Source: an uncultured Methanomassiliicoccus sp.
GTDB lineage: Archaea > Thermoplasmatota > Thermoplasmata > Methanomassiliicoccales > Methanomassiliicoccaceae
Reading direction: 5' to 3'
Assembly: GCA_905203995.1 (NCBI GenBank)
Contig: CAJKXZ010000002.1
Coordinates: forward strand, 62,001 to 126,000
DNA length: 64,000 nucleotides
Under the pieces are notes generated by a model, which was not told where the DNA came from, did not search any database, and worked only from the letters and a program-made list of their open reading frames with translations. The stretch's first letter is position 1. Each line of letters starts with the position of its first letter. A program made the position numbers and the translations under genes. Below are positions 33,982 through 42,483 of the stretch, piece after piece.

Positions 33982-34025
33982 TTGACGGCACAGATCATCG
34001 AAAGTAATTCAATAAAAATTATAAA

Positions 34026-34102
34026 TGGTGGGCGCGACCGGATTTGAACCGGCGACCATCAGGTTATGAGCCTGACGCTCCACCAGACTAAGCTACGCAC
34101 CC
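34026..34102 (-). tRNA. tRNA-Met (anticodon CAU), CCA encoded
   Basis: GGGTGCG pairs with CGCGCCC (one G-U pair). The anticodon stem is TCAGG/CCTGA with loop CTCATAA, and the T-arm is CCGGTTCAAATCCGG. The discriminator is A, followed by a genomically encoded CCA. The G1-C72 pair and the lack of GGG/CCC in the anticodon stem argue for elongator rather than initiator Met. A CAU-reading tRNA-Ile2 is the alternative. Confidence 0.92.
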
Positions 34103-34131
34103 ATTAAATGAAGGTTAAGAGGGCGCCACAA

Positions 34132-34138
34132 TATATAC
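34132..34138 (-). promoter_or_regulatory. TATA box of the tRNA-Met gene
   Basis: A TATATA element on the minus strand lies about 30 bp upstream of the tRNA 5' end. Confidence 0.6.
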
Positions 34139-34142
34139 TTTT

Positions 34143-34859
34143 TTACAGAGAAGATGTTTGTACATCACCGCGAATTGTCACGATCTGAATGTTCTTTTGT
34201 GCTTTATCTGCAAGTTTTAAAATGACCTCTGAAGAATAAGGCTTTAGCTCCGAAAGTGCAGGATCAAGCGTATAATCTGGTCGAAATTGTTGTAATGCAT
34301 ATTTTTTAGAACCTTTTAGTTCAGAAATGATTTCTAGTACGTCGTTTTCTGATAAAAGGATAGGAACCACCGTTGTACGAAATTCATAATCAATTCCCGA
34401 TGATTCGATCAGGTCAATAGAACGTTTGATAGTGTCCAAATCAAGATCAATTCCCACTAAATCCGAATATTTTTTAGTAAGCGGGGATTTGACATCCATC
34501 GCAATATAATCAATCAATTTTTCATGAATAAGCATTTGAAGCATGTCAGGATTAGTACCGTTTGTATCAAGCTTAATCTTTAAACCCATAGCCTTTAGCT
34601 TTTTCAGCAGATCGGGTAAATCGCTATGAATTGTCGGTTCGCCGCCGCTTACTACAATCCCATCTAGAAAATCACGATTGTCTTCAATGTAATTTTCAAT
34701 GTAAGCCCAAGGAACTTCTTCAAAAGATTCTGGATTTAGAACTGCATTTTTATTGTGACAATAAGGGCAGCGGAAATTACACCCTGGCAGGTAAATTGAA
34801 GAAACGATATGTCCGTCCCAGTCTATTAAGGAAGTTTCGATAAAACCGATGATTTTCAT
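34143..34859 (-). CDS. Radical SAM activating protein, NrdG-like
   Basis: This radical SAM protein of 238 aa has the cluster motif 'GCNFRCPYCHN' (CxxxCxxC, about 27-34), the SAM-binding 'VVSGGEPTIHSDL', and 'IAMDVKSPL'. It resembles archaeal activating enzymes of anaerobic ribonucleotide reductase (NrdG) and related glycyl-radical activases. No nrdD lies in the window, so the partner is not proven. The start follows directly on the stop of a zinc microprotein gene (34860-35042), so the two are an operon. Confidence 0.8.
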   Translation of the reverse strand: MKIIGFIETSLIDWDGHIVSSIYLPGCNFRCPYCHNKNAVLNPESFEEVPWAYIENYIEDNRDFLDGIVVSGGEPTIHSDLPDLLKKLKAMGLKIKLDTNGTNPDMLQMLIHEKLIDYIAMDVKSPLTKKYSDLVGIDLDLDTIKRSIDLIESSGIDYEFRTTVVPILLSENDVLEIISELKGSKKYALQQFRPDYTLDPALSELKPYSSEVILKLADKAQKNIQIVTIRGDVQTSSL

Positions 34860-35042
34860 TTAATCACGGTTGGACGGCGTTTCATTCATCAATTCCAATT
34901 TTCTCTTTTTATGTCCTGCTGGACCGCCACGCTCAATCATTGCCTTTTCCATGCATTCATCACTATCACAGATGAACGCTGCAAACTGAAAATACTTAGC
35001 CGGTGCCCCACAAAATTGGCACTTCTCGTCCTCAATCTCCAT
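34860..35042 (-). CDS. Zinc-binding microprotein upstream of the radical SAM gene, 60 aa
   Basis: CxxC (C8-Q-F-C11) and a second Cys pair CDSDEC (25-30) make a small zinc knuckle. The C-terminus is basic (HKKRKLELMNE). It directly precedes the radical SAM gene with abutting stop and start, so it may be an accessory or regulatory partner. No named family is recognised. Confidence 0.65.
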   Translation of the reverse strand: MEIEDEKCQFCGAPAKYFQFAAFICDSDECMEKAMIERGGPAGHKKRKLELMNETPSNRD

Positions 35043-35117
35043 GGAAGATTAATCGCGCATAAAGTAGATATTGATTCCCTCAATAAAACTGATCGAGTCT
35101 CGTCTTTACTGGAAAAT

Positions 35118-35915
35118 CTAGACTACATCTAATGAAAAATGCAGAGATCTAACTGAATGCGTGATCCACCCTAAAGAAATGATATCTGCGCAGTCATCAT
35201 AGGCAGGCGCAGTTTCAGGAGTTATATTTCCCGATACTTCTACATAAATCTGTGAATTTAAAGATTTGATCAGATTAAAGCACTCTTTAGCCTGCTCAGG
35301 AGTCATGTTATCAAGCATGATGATGTCAGCACCGGCATCCACAGCAGTTTTTGCCTCAGCTAAAGATTCAACTTCGACTTCCACTTTTTTAGTAAATGAG
35401 TATGATTTTGCTTTGCTTACTGCTTCTGCAATTCCGCCCAGAATCGCGATGTGGTTATCTTTGATAAGGATTAGGTCATCAAGACAGAAACGATGAGGGT
35501 CTCCACCACCTAGGATGACTGCCTTTTTTTCAAATTCTCTGAAACCAGGAGTTGTCTTACGGGTAGCGGCGACTTTAGCATGACTTAATCGAGACGCTAA
35601 TTCATGAGTGGTTGTTGCTATCCCAGACATCCTCATCATAAAATTAAGAGCTGTTCTTTCAGCAGATAGTATTGATTTGAGTGTTCCGTTGACTTCTAGA
35701 ATAATGTCCCCAGCGTTAATTTTAGTGCCATCAGTTTTGTAAACAAAAGTCTGCAGATCGAAGTAGCTGAAAATTTGCTCAGCTTCGCTGACTCCTGCCA
35801 CGACTCCTGCTTCATTGGCAATAATTTTTGCACTGCCGATTTGGTTCCCAAGAAGTGCGTCAGAGGTAATGTCTGCATACCCAAGATCTTCAAAGATGAA
35901 GCGTTCAACATCCAT
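35118..35915 (-). CDS. nadC: Quinolinate phosphoribosyltransferase, ends in TAG
   Basis: NadC converts quinolinate and PRPP to nicotinate mononucleotide in NAD synthesis. It is 265 aa with 'FIFEDLGYADITSDALL', 'AERTALNFMMRMSGIATTT', 'KVAATRKTTPGFREFEKKAV', 'GGGDPHRFCLDDLILIKDNH', and 'IMLDNMTPEQAKE'. All substrate-binding basic residues are present. The stop is TAG with a second in-frame stop (TAA) three codons later. The start overlaps the stop of the upstream nuclease gene. Confidence 0.95.
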   Translation of the reverse strand: MDVERFIFEDLGYADITSDALLGNQIGSAKIIANEAGVVAGVSEAEQIFSYFDLQTFVYKTDGTKINAGDIILEVNGTLKSILSAERTALNFMMRMSGIATTTHELASRLSHAKVAATRKTTPGFREFEKKAVILGGGDPHRFCLDDLILIKDNHIAILGGIAEAVSKAKSYSFTKKVEVEVESLAEAKTAVDAGADIIMLDNMTPEQAKECFNLIKSLNSQIYVEVSGNITPETAPAYDDCADIISLGWITHSVRSLHFSLDVV

Positions 35916-37165
35916 TAGAGCTCAAACTCCTCATTAGTAACTGGGAGGATTACATTGTAGTTGCGATTTCTAAGCTCTTCTGCCAAGGGCTCACGATCAT
36001 CAGAATGCATAATAACAACATTTTCTGGGTCGCATCCTTCCACAAATTTGAGAAGATCGTCCTGACCAGCATGGGCACTAAGGTCGAACTTTTTAAGGTT
36101 GCATTTCACTTTGATAACCTGCTCTGGTTGGTTTCTAGCCAGTTGAATGGTCATCGTACGATTATTCAGTAGATTATAACCATTAGAATTTTCCACTTGG
36201 AAGCCGGTTAAGAAAATGGAACTGTGAGGATCATTTTTAACATCATTGATATAGGTCTGGATTGGTCCACCATCAAGCATTCCTCCGGTAGCAACAATGA
36301 CCTGTGCTTCGGCACGGGCGGTTTTCCGATCACGGGAATAAGTTACTTCCGAAAAACGTCGTCTAGCTTCTTTTAGATCATGTTCTGATCTGATGTACCC
36401 AGGGAAGTTTTTATAAATTTTAGAGATAGAACGGCCCATGCCGTCTACCCACATGTTATATTTCAGATTTTTAAGAATCATCATCACTTCTTGTGTCCGG
36501 CCTACAGCAAAACAAGGGATGATGGCTTTTCCACCGTTTTCCACAGTTTCTTTTACACTGTCGATGAGTTCTCGTTCTGTTTTCTTACGATCTGGGTGTA
36601 CACGGCCAGAATAAGTGCCTTCAATAATCAGATTATCGCACTTTACCGGTTTGGCACCTTTGACTAATCGCATATTGCAAGTGTGGATATCGCCAGTGAA
36701 TACAGTCGTAGAATCTCCATAGATCTCATACATTGCCGCCCCGGGGATATGTCCTGCAGGGAAGGGGGAGACCTCTAGAGGTCCAATATCCATAACCTCA
36801 GTATAGCTCATAGTTGTAAAATTACTCATCAAGGAATCGATATCGTTTACGTTGTAGACTTCGGGATAGCCCTCTGCCTCAGCGATTTTGATAGAATCGC
36901 GCACTAATAGATCCGTGACTTTTACAGTAGGTGGCGTTGCCACAACCTCTGTTCCGTAATTTTTAGCAATCCATGGGAGCATCCCACAATGATCTAAGTG
37001 GCTATGAGTGAGGAAGACCATATCTGGCCTTGGAGCAGGTAGTGGGTAAGTAGGTGGTTTATCGGCGGCCATTCCGTAGTCGAATAGAAGATCGACATCA
37101 TCTTCATGAAGAAGCATACCTAGCCTTCCTACTTCTTCGACTCCTCCAAGAAATTTAAGTTTCAT
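35915..37165 (-). CDS. Beta-CASP metallo-beta-lactamase ribonuclease (aCPSF2-like, no KH domains)
   Basis: This is an archaeal RNA-processing nuclease. The metal site 'FLTHSHLDHCG' (HxHxDH) lies near residue 51-61, further ligands are in 'PAGHIPGAAMY' and 'FTGDIH', and the beta-CASP domain has 'IIPCFAVGRTQE' and 'DLSAHAGQDDLL'. At 416 aa it lacks the N-terminal KH domains of aCPSF1. It is likely involved in RNA maturation or turnover. It is paired with nadC by overlapping codons. Confidence 0.87.
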   Translation of the reverse strand: MKLKFLGGVEEVGRLGMLLHEDDVDLLFDYGMAADKPPTYPLPAPRPDMVFLTHSHLDHCGMLPWIAKNYGTEVVATPPTVKVTDLLVRDSIKIAEAEGYPEVYNVNDIDSLMSNFTTMSYTEVMDIGPLEVSPFPAGHIPGAAMYEIYGDSTTVFTGDIHTCNMRLVKGAKPVKCDNLIIEGTYSGRVHPDRKKTERELIDSVKETVENGGKAIIPCFAVGRTQEVMMILKNLKYNMWVDGMGRSISKIYKNFPGYIRSEHDLKEARRRFSEVTYSRDRKTARAEAQVIVATGGMLDGGPIQTYINDVKNDPHSSIFLTGFQVENSNGYNLLNNRTMTIQLARNQPEQVIKVKCNLKKFDLSAHAGQDDLLKFVEGCDPENVVIMHSDDREPLAEELRNRNYNVILPVTNEEFEL

Positions 37166-37535
37166 TTTTTAACCTCTTAATTTTAATTTTGAATAGTGTG
37201 TAATGTTGGATAGACGTGAGAAACTTTACTTAAGTAAATTTTCATACGGCGAAAGCCATCTGTAGCGAGGATTGTTAAATGCGTCCTAACCAAGGGCGTA
37301 TTTCGTAAATTACTCTCGAATTTCCCTCATCTGGGGAAATGGTTTCACGATTATCAGTCTATGACTTCATCATTAACTAATATCAGTATTTTAACTTGAT
37401 GTCTTTCTATAATTAGAGATAAGATATTCAAATGTAAGTTTGTTGTCCCATAAGGGCCATGTTTAGGGGCCATAGGACTGAGTTCTCCGGAACAAACTTT
37501 AAAATCCTTTGGTTCATCTCCAGTAAGGCGAGATT
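37166..37535 (+). promoter_or_regulatory. tfs upstream region with TATA box and 5' stem-loop leader
   Basis: The 370-bp gap holds no credible ORF. A TATA element (TATAATTA, 37408-37415) predicts a start near 37436. Exactly there begins a 9-bp perfect stem, AAGTTTGTT (37436-37444) with AACAAACTT (37491-37499). It encloses GTCC/GGAC (37445-37448/37475-37478) and GGCC/GGCC (37455-37458/37468-37471). The remaining leader of about 36 nt runs to the tfs ATG. The structure could be a regulatory leader or a separate small RNA. Confidence 0.5.
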
Positions 37536-37847
37536 ATGTTCTGTTCAAAATGCGGATCATTACTCTTCCCTACCCAGGCAGTAGATGGGTTCGTGACTTG
37601 CAGATGCGGTCACAAAGAGCCTGTACAAGGCGGGGAGAAGATCACAATACAAAAGAAAAAGACAGATGTAGAAGACTGTCCTGTAGTGGAGGCCATCGAA
37701 GGCACAATGCCTAAGACTAATGTTCCATGCCCAAAATGTGGACATAATGAAGCTTATTGGTACCTTAGACAGACAAGAAAATCTGATGAGCCAGAAACCA
37801 CTTTTCTCACTTGTTGCAAATGTGGAAACAAGTGGAGACAGTACTAA
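37536..37847 (+). CDS. tfs: Transcription factor S (TFS, TFIIS/RPB9-like)
   Basis: TFS stimulates RNA cleavage by backtracked RNA polymerase. It is 103 aa: an N-terminal zinc ribbon (CSKCGSLL with CRCG), a linker, and a C-terminal zinc ribbon (CPKCGHNEAYWYLRQ with CCKCGNKWRQY). The acidic tip is present as 'KSDEPETTF', the equivalent of the catalytic Asp-Glu of TFIIS. It has a long structured leader. Confidence 0.94.
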   Translation: MFCSKCGSLLFPTQAVDGFVTCRCGHKEPVQGGEKITIQKKKTDVEDCPVVEAIEGTMPKTNVPCPKCGHNEAYWYLRQTRKSDEPETTFLTCCKCGNKWRQY

Positions 37848-37895
37848 GAAGATTTAAAATTAAGAGCCGGATAAGGTAAATGTGGGGAGATTCAT

Positions 37896-38633
37896 ATGTT
37901 TCACGCTAAAATAAAATCTGAAACCCTAAAGGGTATTGTAGATGTTGTGTCCACTCTCGTTGATGAAGCTAAATTCAATATTGATCCAGAAGGATTGGAG
38001 ATTAAAGCTGTAGACCCTGCGCACGTCGCCATGGTTGATATGAGAGTTGAAAAAACTGCCTTTGAAGAGTTTAGCGCAGATGATATGGAGTTGGGCATCG
38101 ACCTGGATAAAATAAAGGAAGTCCTCAAACTCTCACGTGGCGGAGACATACTTGAGATTGACCAGAACGATGATAAAAACAGACTTATCATCCGTGTAGG
38201 CAACATCGTAAGAAAAATGAATCTCGTCGACACAGCAGGCATGAGTGATCCTCGTGTGCCTAATGTTGCATTACCTGCAAAAATCACTTTAGGCGTTGAT
38301 GAACTTCAAAGAGGCATAAAAGCTGCTGAGTCCGTATCTGACCACATAGCCCTTTCTGCATCTCCAGATGATTTTGAAATGTACTCCGAAGGGGACACTG
38401 ACAGTGTCAATCTGAAACTGGCAAAAGATCAATTGATCTCCTTAGAATGCGAAGAATCAGTAAAAAGCATGTTTCCCCTTGACTATTTCTCCAATATGGT
38501 TAAATCAATACCTGGAGGAACAGCTGCAGATATTAATCTAGGTACAAACTACCCAGTACGCTTAGAATTTGAGATCGCAGAAGGAAATGGATTAGTAAAT
38601 TACTTACTAGCACCCAGAATTGAGAATGAATGA
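37896..38633 (+). CDS. pcn: Proliferating cell nuclear antigen (sliding clamp)
   Basis: This homotrimeric DNA sliding clamp is 245 aa with the two-lobed PCNA fold: 'LVDEAKFNIDPEGLEIKAVDPAHVAMVDM' in lobe one, 'LNMVDTAGMSDPRVPN'-like interdomain connector, and the conserved C-terminus 'PVRLEFEIAEGNGLVNYLLAPRIENE'. GGGGAGATT precedes the ATG. It is 48 bp downstream of tfs, so the two may share a transcript. Confidence 0.96.
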   Translation: MFHAKIKSETLKGIVDVVSTLVDEAKFNIDPEGLEIKAVDPAHVAMVDMRVEKTAFEEFSADDMELGIDLDKIKEVLKLSRGGDILEIDQNDDKNRLIIRVGNIVRKMNLVDTAGMSDPRVPNVALPAKITLGVDELQRGIKAAESVSDHIALSASPDDFEMYSEGDTDSVNLKLAKDQLISLECEESVKSMFPLDYFSNMVKSIPGGTAADINLGTNYPVRLEFEIAEGNGLVNYLLAPRIENE

Positions 38634-38732
38634 TCTTTTAGCGCGCAAAACTGAGAATATTCAGAAAGTTGCGCCAAAGATTTAATTTACTCTCGGGCAT
38701 TGCCTCTGCAAACTCTTTTCCCATGAGGTGCG

Positions 38733-39572
38733 ATGATGACATTATACGATGATCAGACCATTCAAGAATTAGAGGCAAAAGCCAAACTAATTCGCTATCA
38801 CGCCATTAAGATGATCTATGCAGCCAAATCAGGTCATCCGGGAGGATCTCTTTCCGCGGCAGACATGATTGCTGCTTTATTTTTCAAAGTGATGAAGCAT
38901 GACGCTCAAAATCCTCAATGGGAAGAAAGAGACAAATTTGTACTTTCAAAAGGTCATGCCGCACCATCATACTATGCAGCCTTAGCTGAATGCGGATATT
39001 TTCCAAAAGAAGAGCTGATTACGCTCAGAAAAGTCGACTCTAACCTTCAAGGTCACCCTTGCCGACAAAAAACGCGGGGTGTTGAAGTCTCAACAGGGTC
39101 GCTGGGACAAGGGCTCAGTATGGCAAATGGACTTGCATTGGCTGCAAAATTAGACCGGAATAATTCTCGAGTTTACTGCATCTGTGGGGATGGAGAACTG
39201 CAAGAAGGGCAAAATTGGGAAGCGGCAATGCTAGCTGCCCAATATAAGTTAGATAATCTGACGGTGTTTGTAGATCGCAATAAATTACAGATCGATGGTC
39301 CTACTGAGCAAGTAATGTCGCTTGAACCATTGGCTGACAAATGGTTAGCCTTTGGCTGGAATGTCCTTGAGATCAATGGACATGACATGAGGCAAATATT
39401 AGAAGCCTGCAATAGCGCAAAAGAGACTATCGGAAAACCAACAGTGATTATTGCTAATACCATTAAAGGCAAAGGCGTATCATTCATGGAAGGAGCAATA
39501 GGATTCCACGGTAAAGCTCCTAATGAAGATGAGTACAAGATTGCCCTCAAAGAGTTGGGTGATTGTGAATGA
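38733..39572 (+). CDS. tktN: Transketolase, N-terminal (TPP-binding) subunit
   Basis: This is the first half of a split transketolase, 279 aa. The thiamine-diphosphate binding region is seen in 'GDGELQEGQNWEAAMLAAQYKLDNL' with Mg ligands, and His residues in 'KSGHPGGSLSAADMI' and 'LSKGHAAPSYYAAL'. It pairs with the following gene (4-bp overlap) to form the active enzyme. GAGGTGCG precedes the ATG. Confidence 0.95.
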   Translation: MMTLYDDQTIQELEAKAKLIRYHAIKMIYAAKSGHPGGSLSAADMIAALFFKVMKHDAQNPQWEERDKFVLSKGHAAPSYYAALAECGYFPKEELITLRKVDSNLQGHPCRQKTRGVEVSTGSLGQGLSMANGLALAAKLDRNNSRVYCICGDGELQEGQNWEAAMLAAQYKLDNLTVFVDRNKLQIDGPTEQVMSLEPLADKWLAFGWNVLEINGHDMRQILEACNSAKETIGKPTVIIANTIKGKGVSFMEGAIGFHGKAPNEDEYKIALKELGDCE

Positions 39573-40513
39573 AATGGATGTACACAAGTCAAAGGAAAGA
39601 ATATGCCAATGCATTGACTGAAGTGGGAAAAGAAAGAACTGACGTTGTTGTACTCGACGCAGACCTCTCATCATCCACTCGAACTGTAGAGTTTGCCAAG
39701 AACTTTCCAGAGAGATTTTTCAATTGTGGAATCGCTGAACAGAATATGATTGGTACTGCTGCTGGCCTTGCCGCGGCAGGAAAAACTGTCTTTGCTTCAA
39801 CATTTGCAGCCTTTGCTACAGGCAGATGCTGGGATCAGATTAGACAAGCAGTTGCCTACTCAAAATTAAATGTAAAAATTGTGGCGACCCATGCGGGGAT
39901 AACTGTTGGGCCCGATGGAGCTACACATCAGGCACTAGAAGACATTGCCATCATGAGAGTCTTGCCAAATATGACGGTCATTGTTCCAGCAGACGGAGCT
40001 GAAACTTACAAGGCAATAAAAGCCGTGGCAGAATATGATGGTCCCTGCTATGTAAGATTAGGAAGATCAGACGTACCGCTGGTAACTAACATGGAAACCC
40101 CCTTCCAAATCGGTAAGGCTTCAATATTGAAAAAAGGTACAGATGTTACCCTTGCGGCATGTGGCCAGATGGTTGCAGTTTGTTTAGAAGCTGCCGAGAT
40201 TTTAGAGTCAAAGGGTATATCCGCTGAAGTGTTGAATGTGGCCACCGTTAAACCACTAGATAAAGAAACAATCTTAAGTTCTGTTGAAAAGACAGGCTGC
40301 ATTGTTACTGCTGAAGAACACTCAATTGAAGGTGGGCTTGGCAGTGCCATCTGCGAATTCTTATGCGAAACTTATCCAGTACCCCAGCAAAGGGTTGGAA
40401 CACCTGCGTGCTTTGGTGAGTCAGGAGAAAGCGATGCCTTAATGAAAAAATATGGCTTGACGCCCGAACGCGTGGTGGAAACAGCTGAAAAAGTGATTAG
40501 GAGGAAAAAATAA
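39569..40513 (+). CDS. tktC: Transketolase, C-terminal (pyrimidine-binding) subunit
   Basis: This is the second half, 314 aa, with the catalytic Glu region 'NCGIAEQNMIGTAAGLAAAGK', 'HAGITVGPDGATHQALEDIAIMRVLP', and a C-terminal domain with 'CIVTAEEHSIEGGLGSA'. It exchanges two-carbon units between sugar phosphates. It overlaps tktN by 4 bp and abuts the transaldolase gene, so the three form one operon. Confidence 0.95.
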   Translation: MKWMYTSQRKEYANALTEVGKERTDVVVLDADLSSSTRTVEFAKNFPERFFNCGIAEQNMIGTAAGLAAAGKTVFASTFAAFATGRCWDQIRQAVAYSKLNVKIVATHAGITVGPDGATHQALEDIAIMRVLPNMTVIVPADGAETYKAIKAVAEYDGPCYVRLGRSDVPLVTNMETPFQIGKASILKKGTDVTLAACGQMVAVCLEAAEILESKGISAEVLNVATVKPLDKETILSSVEKTGCIVTAEEHSIEGGLGSAICEFLCETYPVPQQRVGTPACFGESGESDALMKKYGLTPERVVETAEKVIRRKK

Positions 40514-41205
40514 TGAAAATATTCATAGATACTGCAAATCTAGAAAAGATCAAAGAAGCAAACAGCTGGGGAATAGTAGATGGAGTAACCACCAATCCAA
40601 GTCTGGTTTCAAAAGAAAACATGGACTTTAAAACACTGGTTAAAGAAATCTGCAAAGTTGTAGACGGACCAATAAGTGCTGAAGTAATGGGTGACAGTGC
40701 TGAAGAAATGGTCAAAGAAGGCAAAGAACTTGCCAAGATTCATAAGAACATTGTTATCAAAATCCCCATGACTAAAGAAGGAATGAAAGCAACAAAGGTT
40801 CTTTCCAGTGAAGGAATAAATGTCAATGTAACTTTGATTTTCTCAGCGGCTCAGGCACTGCTTGCCTGCAAAGCAGGGGCGAGATATATTTCACCATTTG
40901 TCGGTCGTCTGGATGATGCTGGCCAAGATGGTATGAAATTAATAGCCGAAATAATGAATGTGCTGGATAATTATGATTTCAATACCGAAGTCATCGTTGC
41001 TTCTATCCGCCATCCAATACATGTAATCGATGCAGCGCAGATGGGTGCAGACATCGCAACCATACCCTTCGATGTATTAGACAAAATGTTTAACCATCCC
41101 TTAACTGACAACGGCATTAAGAGATTCAAAGACGACTGGGCGAAGTGTGAGAATACAACTAAACGTCCATCAAAACAGAAAAATACATCTAAAGCAAAAA
41201 AATAA
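40513..41205 (+). CDS. tal: Transaldolase (short MipB/TalC type)
   Basis: This 230-aa class-I aldolase-fold protein has 'MKIFIDTANLEKIKEANSWGIVDGVTTNPSLVSK' at the N-terminus and the Schiff-base Lys in 'NIVIKIPMTKEGMKA'. 'ISPFVGRLDDAGQDGM' and 'VIVASIRHPIHVIDAAQMGADI' are typical. It moves a three-carbon unit in the non-oxidative pentose phosphate pathway; fructose-6-phosphate aldolase activity is the alternative. The C-terminal 15 residues are a Lys-rich tail. It follows the transketolase genes directly. Confidence 0.93.
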   Translation: MKIFIDTANLEKIKEANSWGIVDGVTTNPSLVSKENMDFKTLVKEICKVVDGPISAEVMGDSAEEMVKEGKELAKIHKNIVIKIPMTKEGMKATKVLSSEGINVNVTLIFSAAQALLACKAGARYISPFVGRLDDAGQDGMKLIAEIMNVLDNYDFNTEVIVASIRHPIHVIDAAQMGADIATIPFDVLDKMFNHPLTDNGIKRFKDDWAKCENTTKRPSKQKNTSKAKK

Positions 41206-41275
41206 ATTTTTTAAATGATGGTTTATCCATCATTATAAACACTTTATTATACCCCTATTTGCTAACTAAGCGCAT

Positions 41276-42445
41276 ATGGATCCTCAGATTTTAATCTCAG
41301 GTGGCGGACCTATTGGTAATTATCTTGCCTCTCAGCTTAAAGGATATTCTACAGTAGTTATGGAGGAGCATTCAGAAATAGGGAAACCTATTCAATGCAC
41401 AGGTCTGGTTCATCCGAGAGTCACTGAGATAGTTAAGGCTCAAGAATCCATATTAAACACCATTAAAGGTTTGAGATTATTTTTTCCAGACGGAAGAATG
41501 ATTGAGGTTAAAACCAATGAGGCCAAAGCAGTTGTGATTGATCGCTGCATGTTTGATAACATCTGTTGTGAAGCTGCCAAAGAAGCTGATGCAACAATAA
41601 GCACTAGTTCTAAAGTCCTTGATTTTAAACGGGACGGTAATGAACTTAGTGTTAAGTGTTTGATCGATGGTGATAAAAAAGAGGTCCGTACCAAGCTGCT
41701 CATTGGCGCAGATGGGTATAAATCACAAGTGGGAAGCTATGCTGGATTAGGTTGCGCAAAAGAGATAGTAAGAGGTATCCAGGCAGATTTAGAATATCAA
41801 ATGCCTGAACAGGACATGGTAGAAGTCTACCTCGGTAAAGACATAGCACCAGGATTTTTTGCATGGATCCTACCCTGTGGAGAATTTACACGGGCGGGCG
41901 TTGGTGTATCTAAAGGAAACGGAATTCCCAGCAAATACTTAGAAAGACTAATTGAGAAAAAAGGATTAGAAGATGCTAAGCGTTCTCAGATCTATTCTGG
42001 CGCAATACCAATTGGTTATCCTAAATCAACTTCCACCGATAATGTGATGATTGTTGGAGATGCGGCCGCTCAAACAAAACCTATCTCCGGAGGCGGATTG
42101 TTTACTGGTCTGCGGTGTGCCACGTATGCTGCCGAAACAGCCATTGAAGCCCTTGAAGCAAATGATTATTCAGCATCAATCCTTTCAAGATATGAGGACA
42201 AATGGCGATCCGAAATCGGAAAAGAACTGGATCGTGGCATGATTGTCAGAAAGGTATTTGTTGGCATGAGTGATAAAAAATTAAATGAAGCGGGGAAGTT
42301 GCTAGATAAACCACAAGCGAAAGAGATTTTGGCTACTGGCGACATCGACTATCCTTGCGAGTTGGCCAAACCCATTTTAAAAGCTGTACCTTCGCTGGTA
42401 AAACTTGCTCCAGGAGCTTTGAGGACCTTACTTATCGGAAGGTAA
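41276..42445 (+). CDS. Geranylgeranyl reductase-family flavoprotein
   Basis: This FAD enzyme reduces the isoprenoid chains of archaeal lipids. The dinucleotide site is 'ILISGGGPIGNYLASQL' (about 4-20), followed by 'GLVHPRV', 'LIGADGYKSQVG', and the second FAD motif 'VMIVGDAAAQTKPISGGGLFTGL'. Length is 389 aa. A TATA-like TTATTATA about 27 bp before the ATG and no Shine-Dalgarno sequence point to a leaderless message. The chain-specific substrate is not known. Confidence 0.88.
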   Translation: MDPQILISGGGPIGNYLASQLKGYSTVVMEEHSEIGKPIQCTGLVHPRVTEIVKAQESILNTIKGLRLFFPDGRMIEVKTNEAKAVVIDRCMFDNICCEAAKEADATISTSSKVLDFKRDGNELSVKCLIDGDKKEVRTKLLIGADGYKSQVGSYAGLGCAKEIVRGIQADLEYQMPEQDMVEVYLGKDIAPGFFAWILPCGEFTRAGVGVSKGNGIPSKYLERLIEKKGLEDAKRSQIYSGAIPIGYPKSTSTDNVMIVGDAAAQTKPISGGGLFTGLRCATYAAETAIEALEANDYSASILSRYEDKWRSEIGKELDRGMIVRKVFVGMSDKKLNEAGKLLDKPQAKEILATGDIDYPCELAKPILKAVPSLVKLAPGALRTLLIGR

Positions 42446-42483
42446 GTGTAAAGGCTGAAATAGCTCTACAAATATTTTCCATC

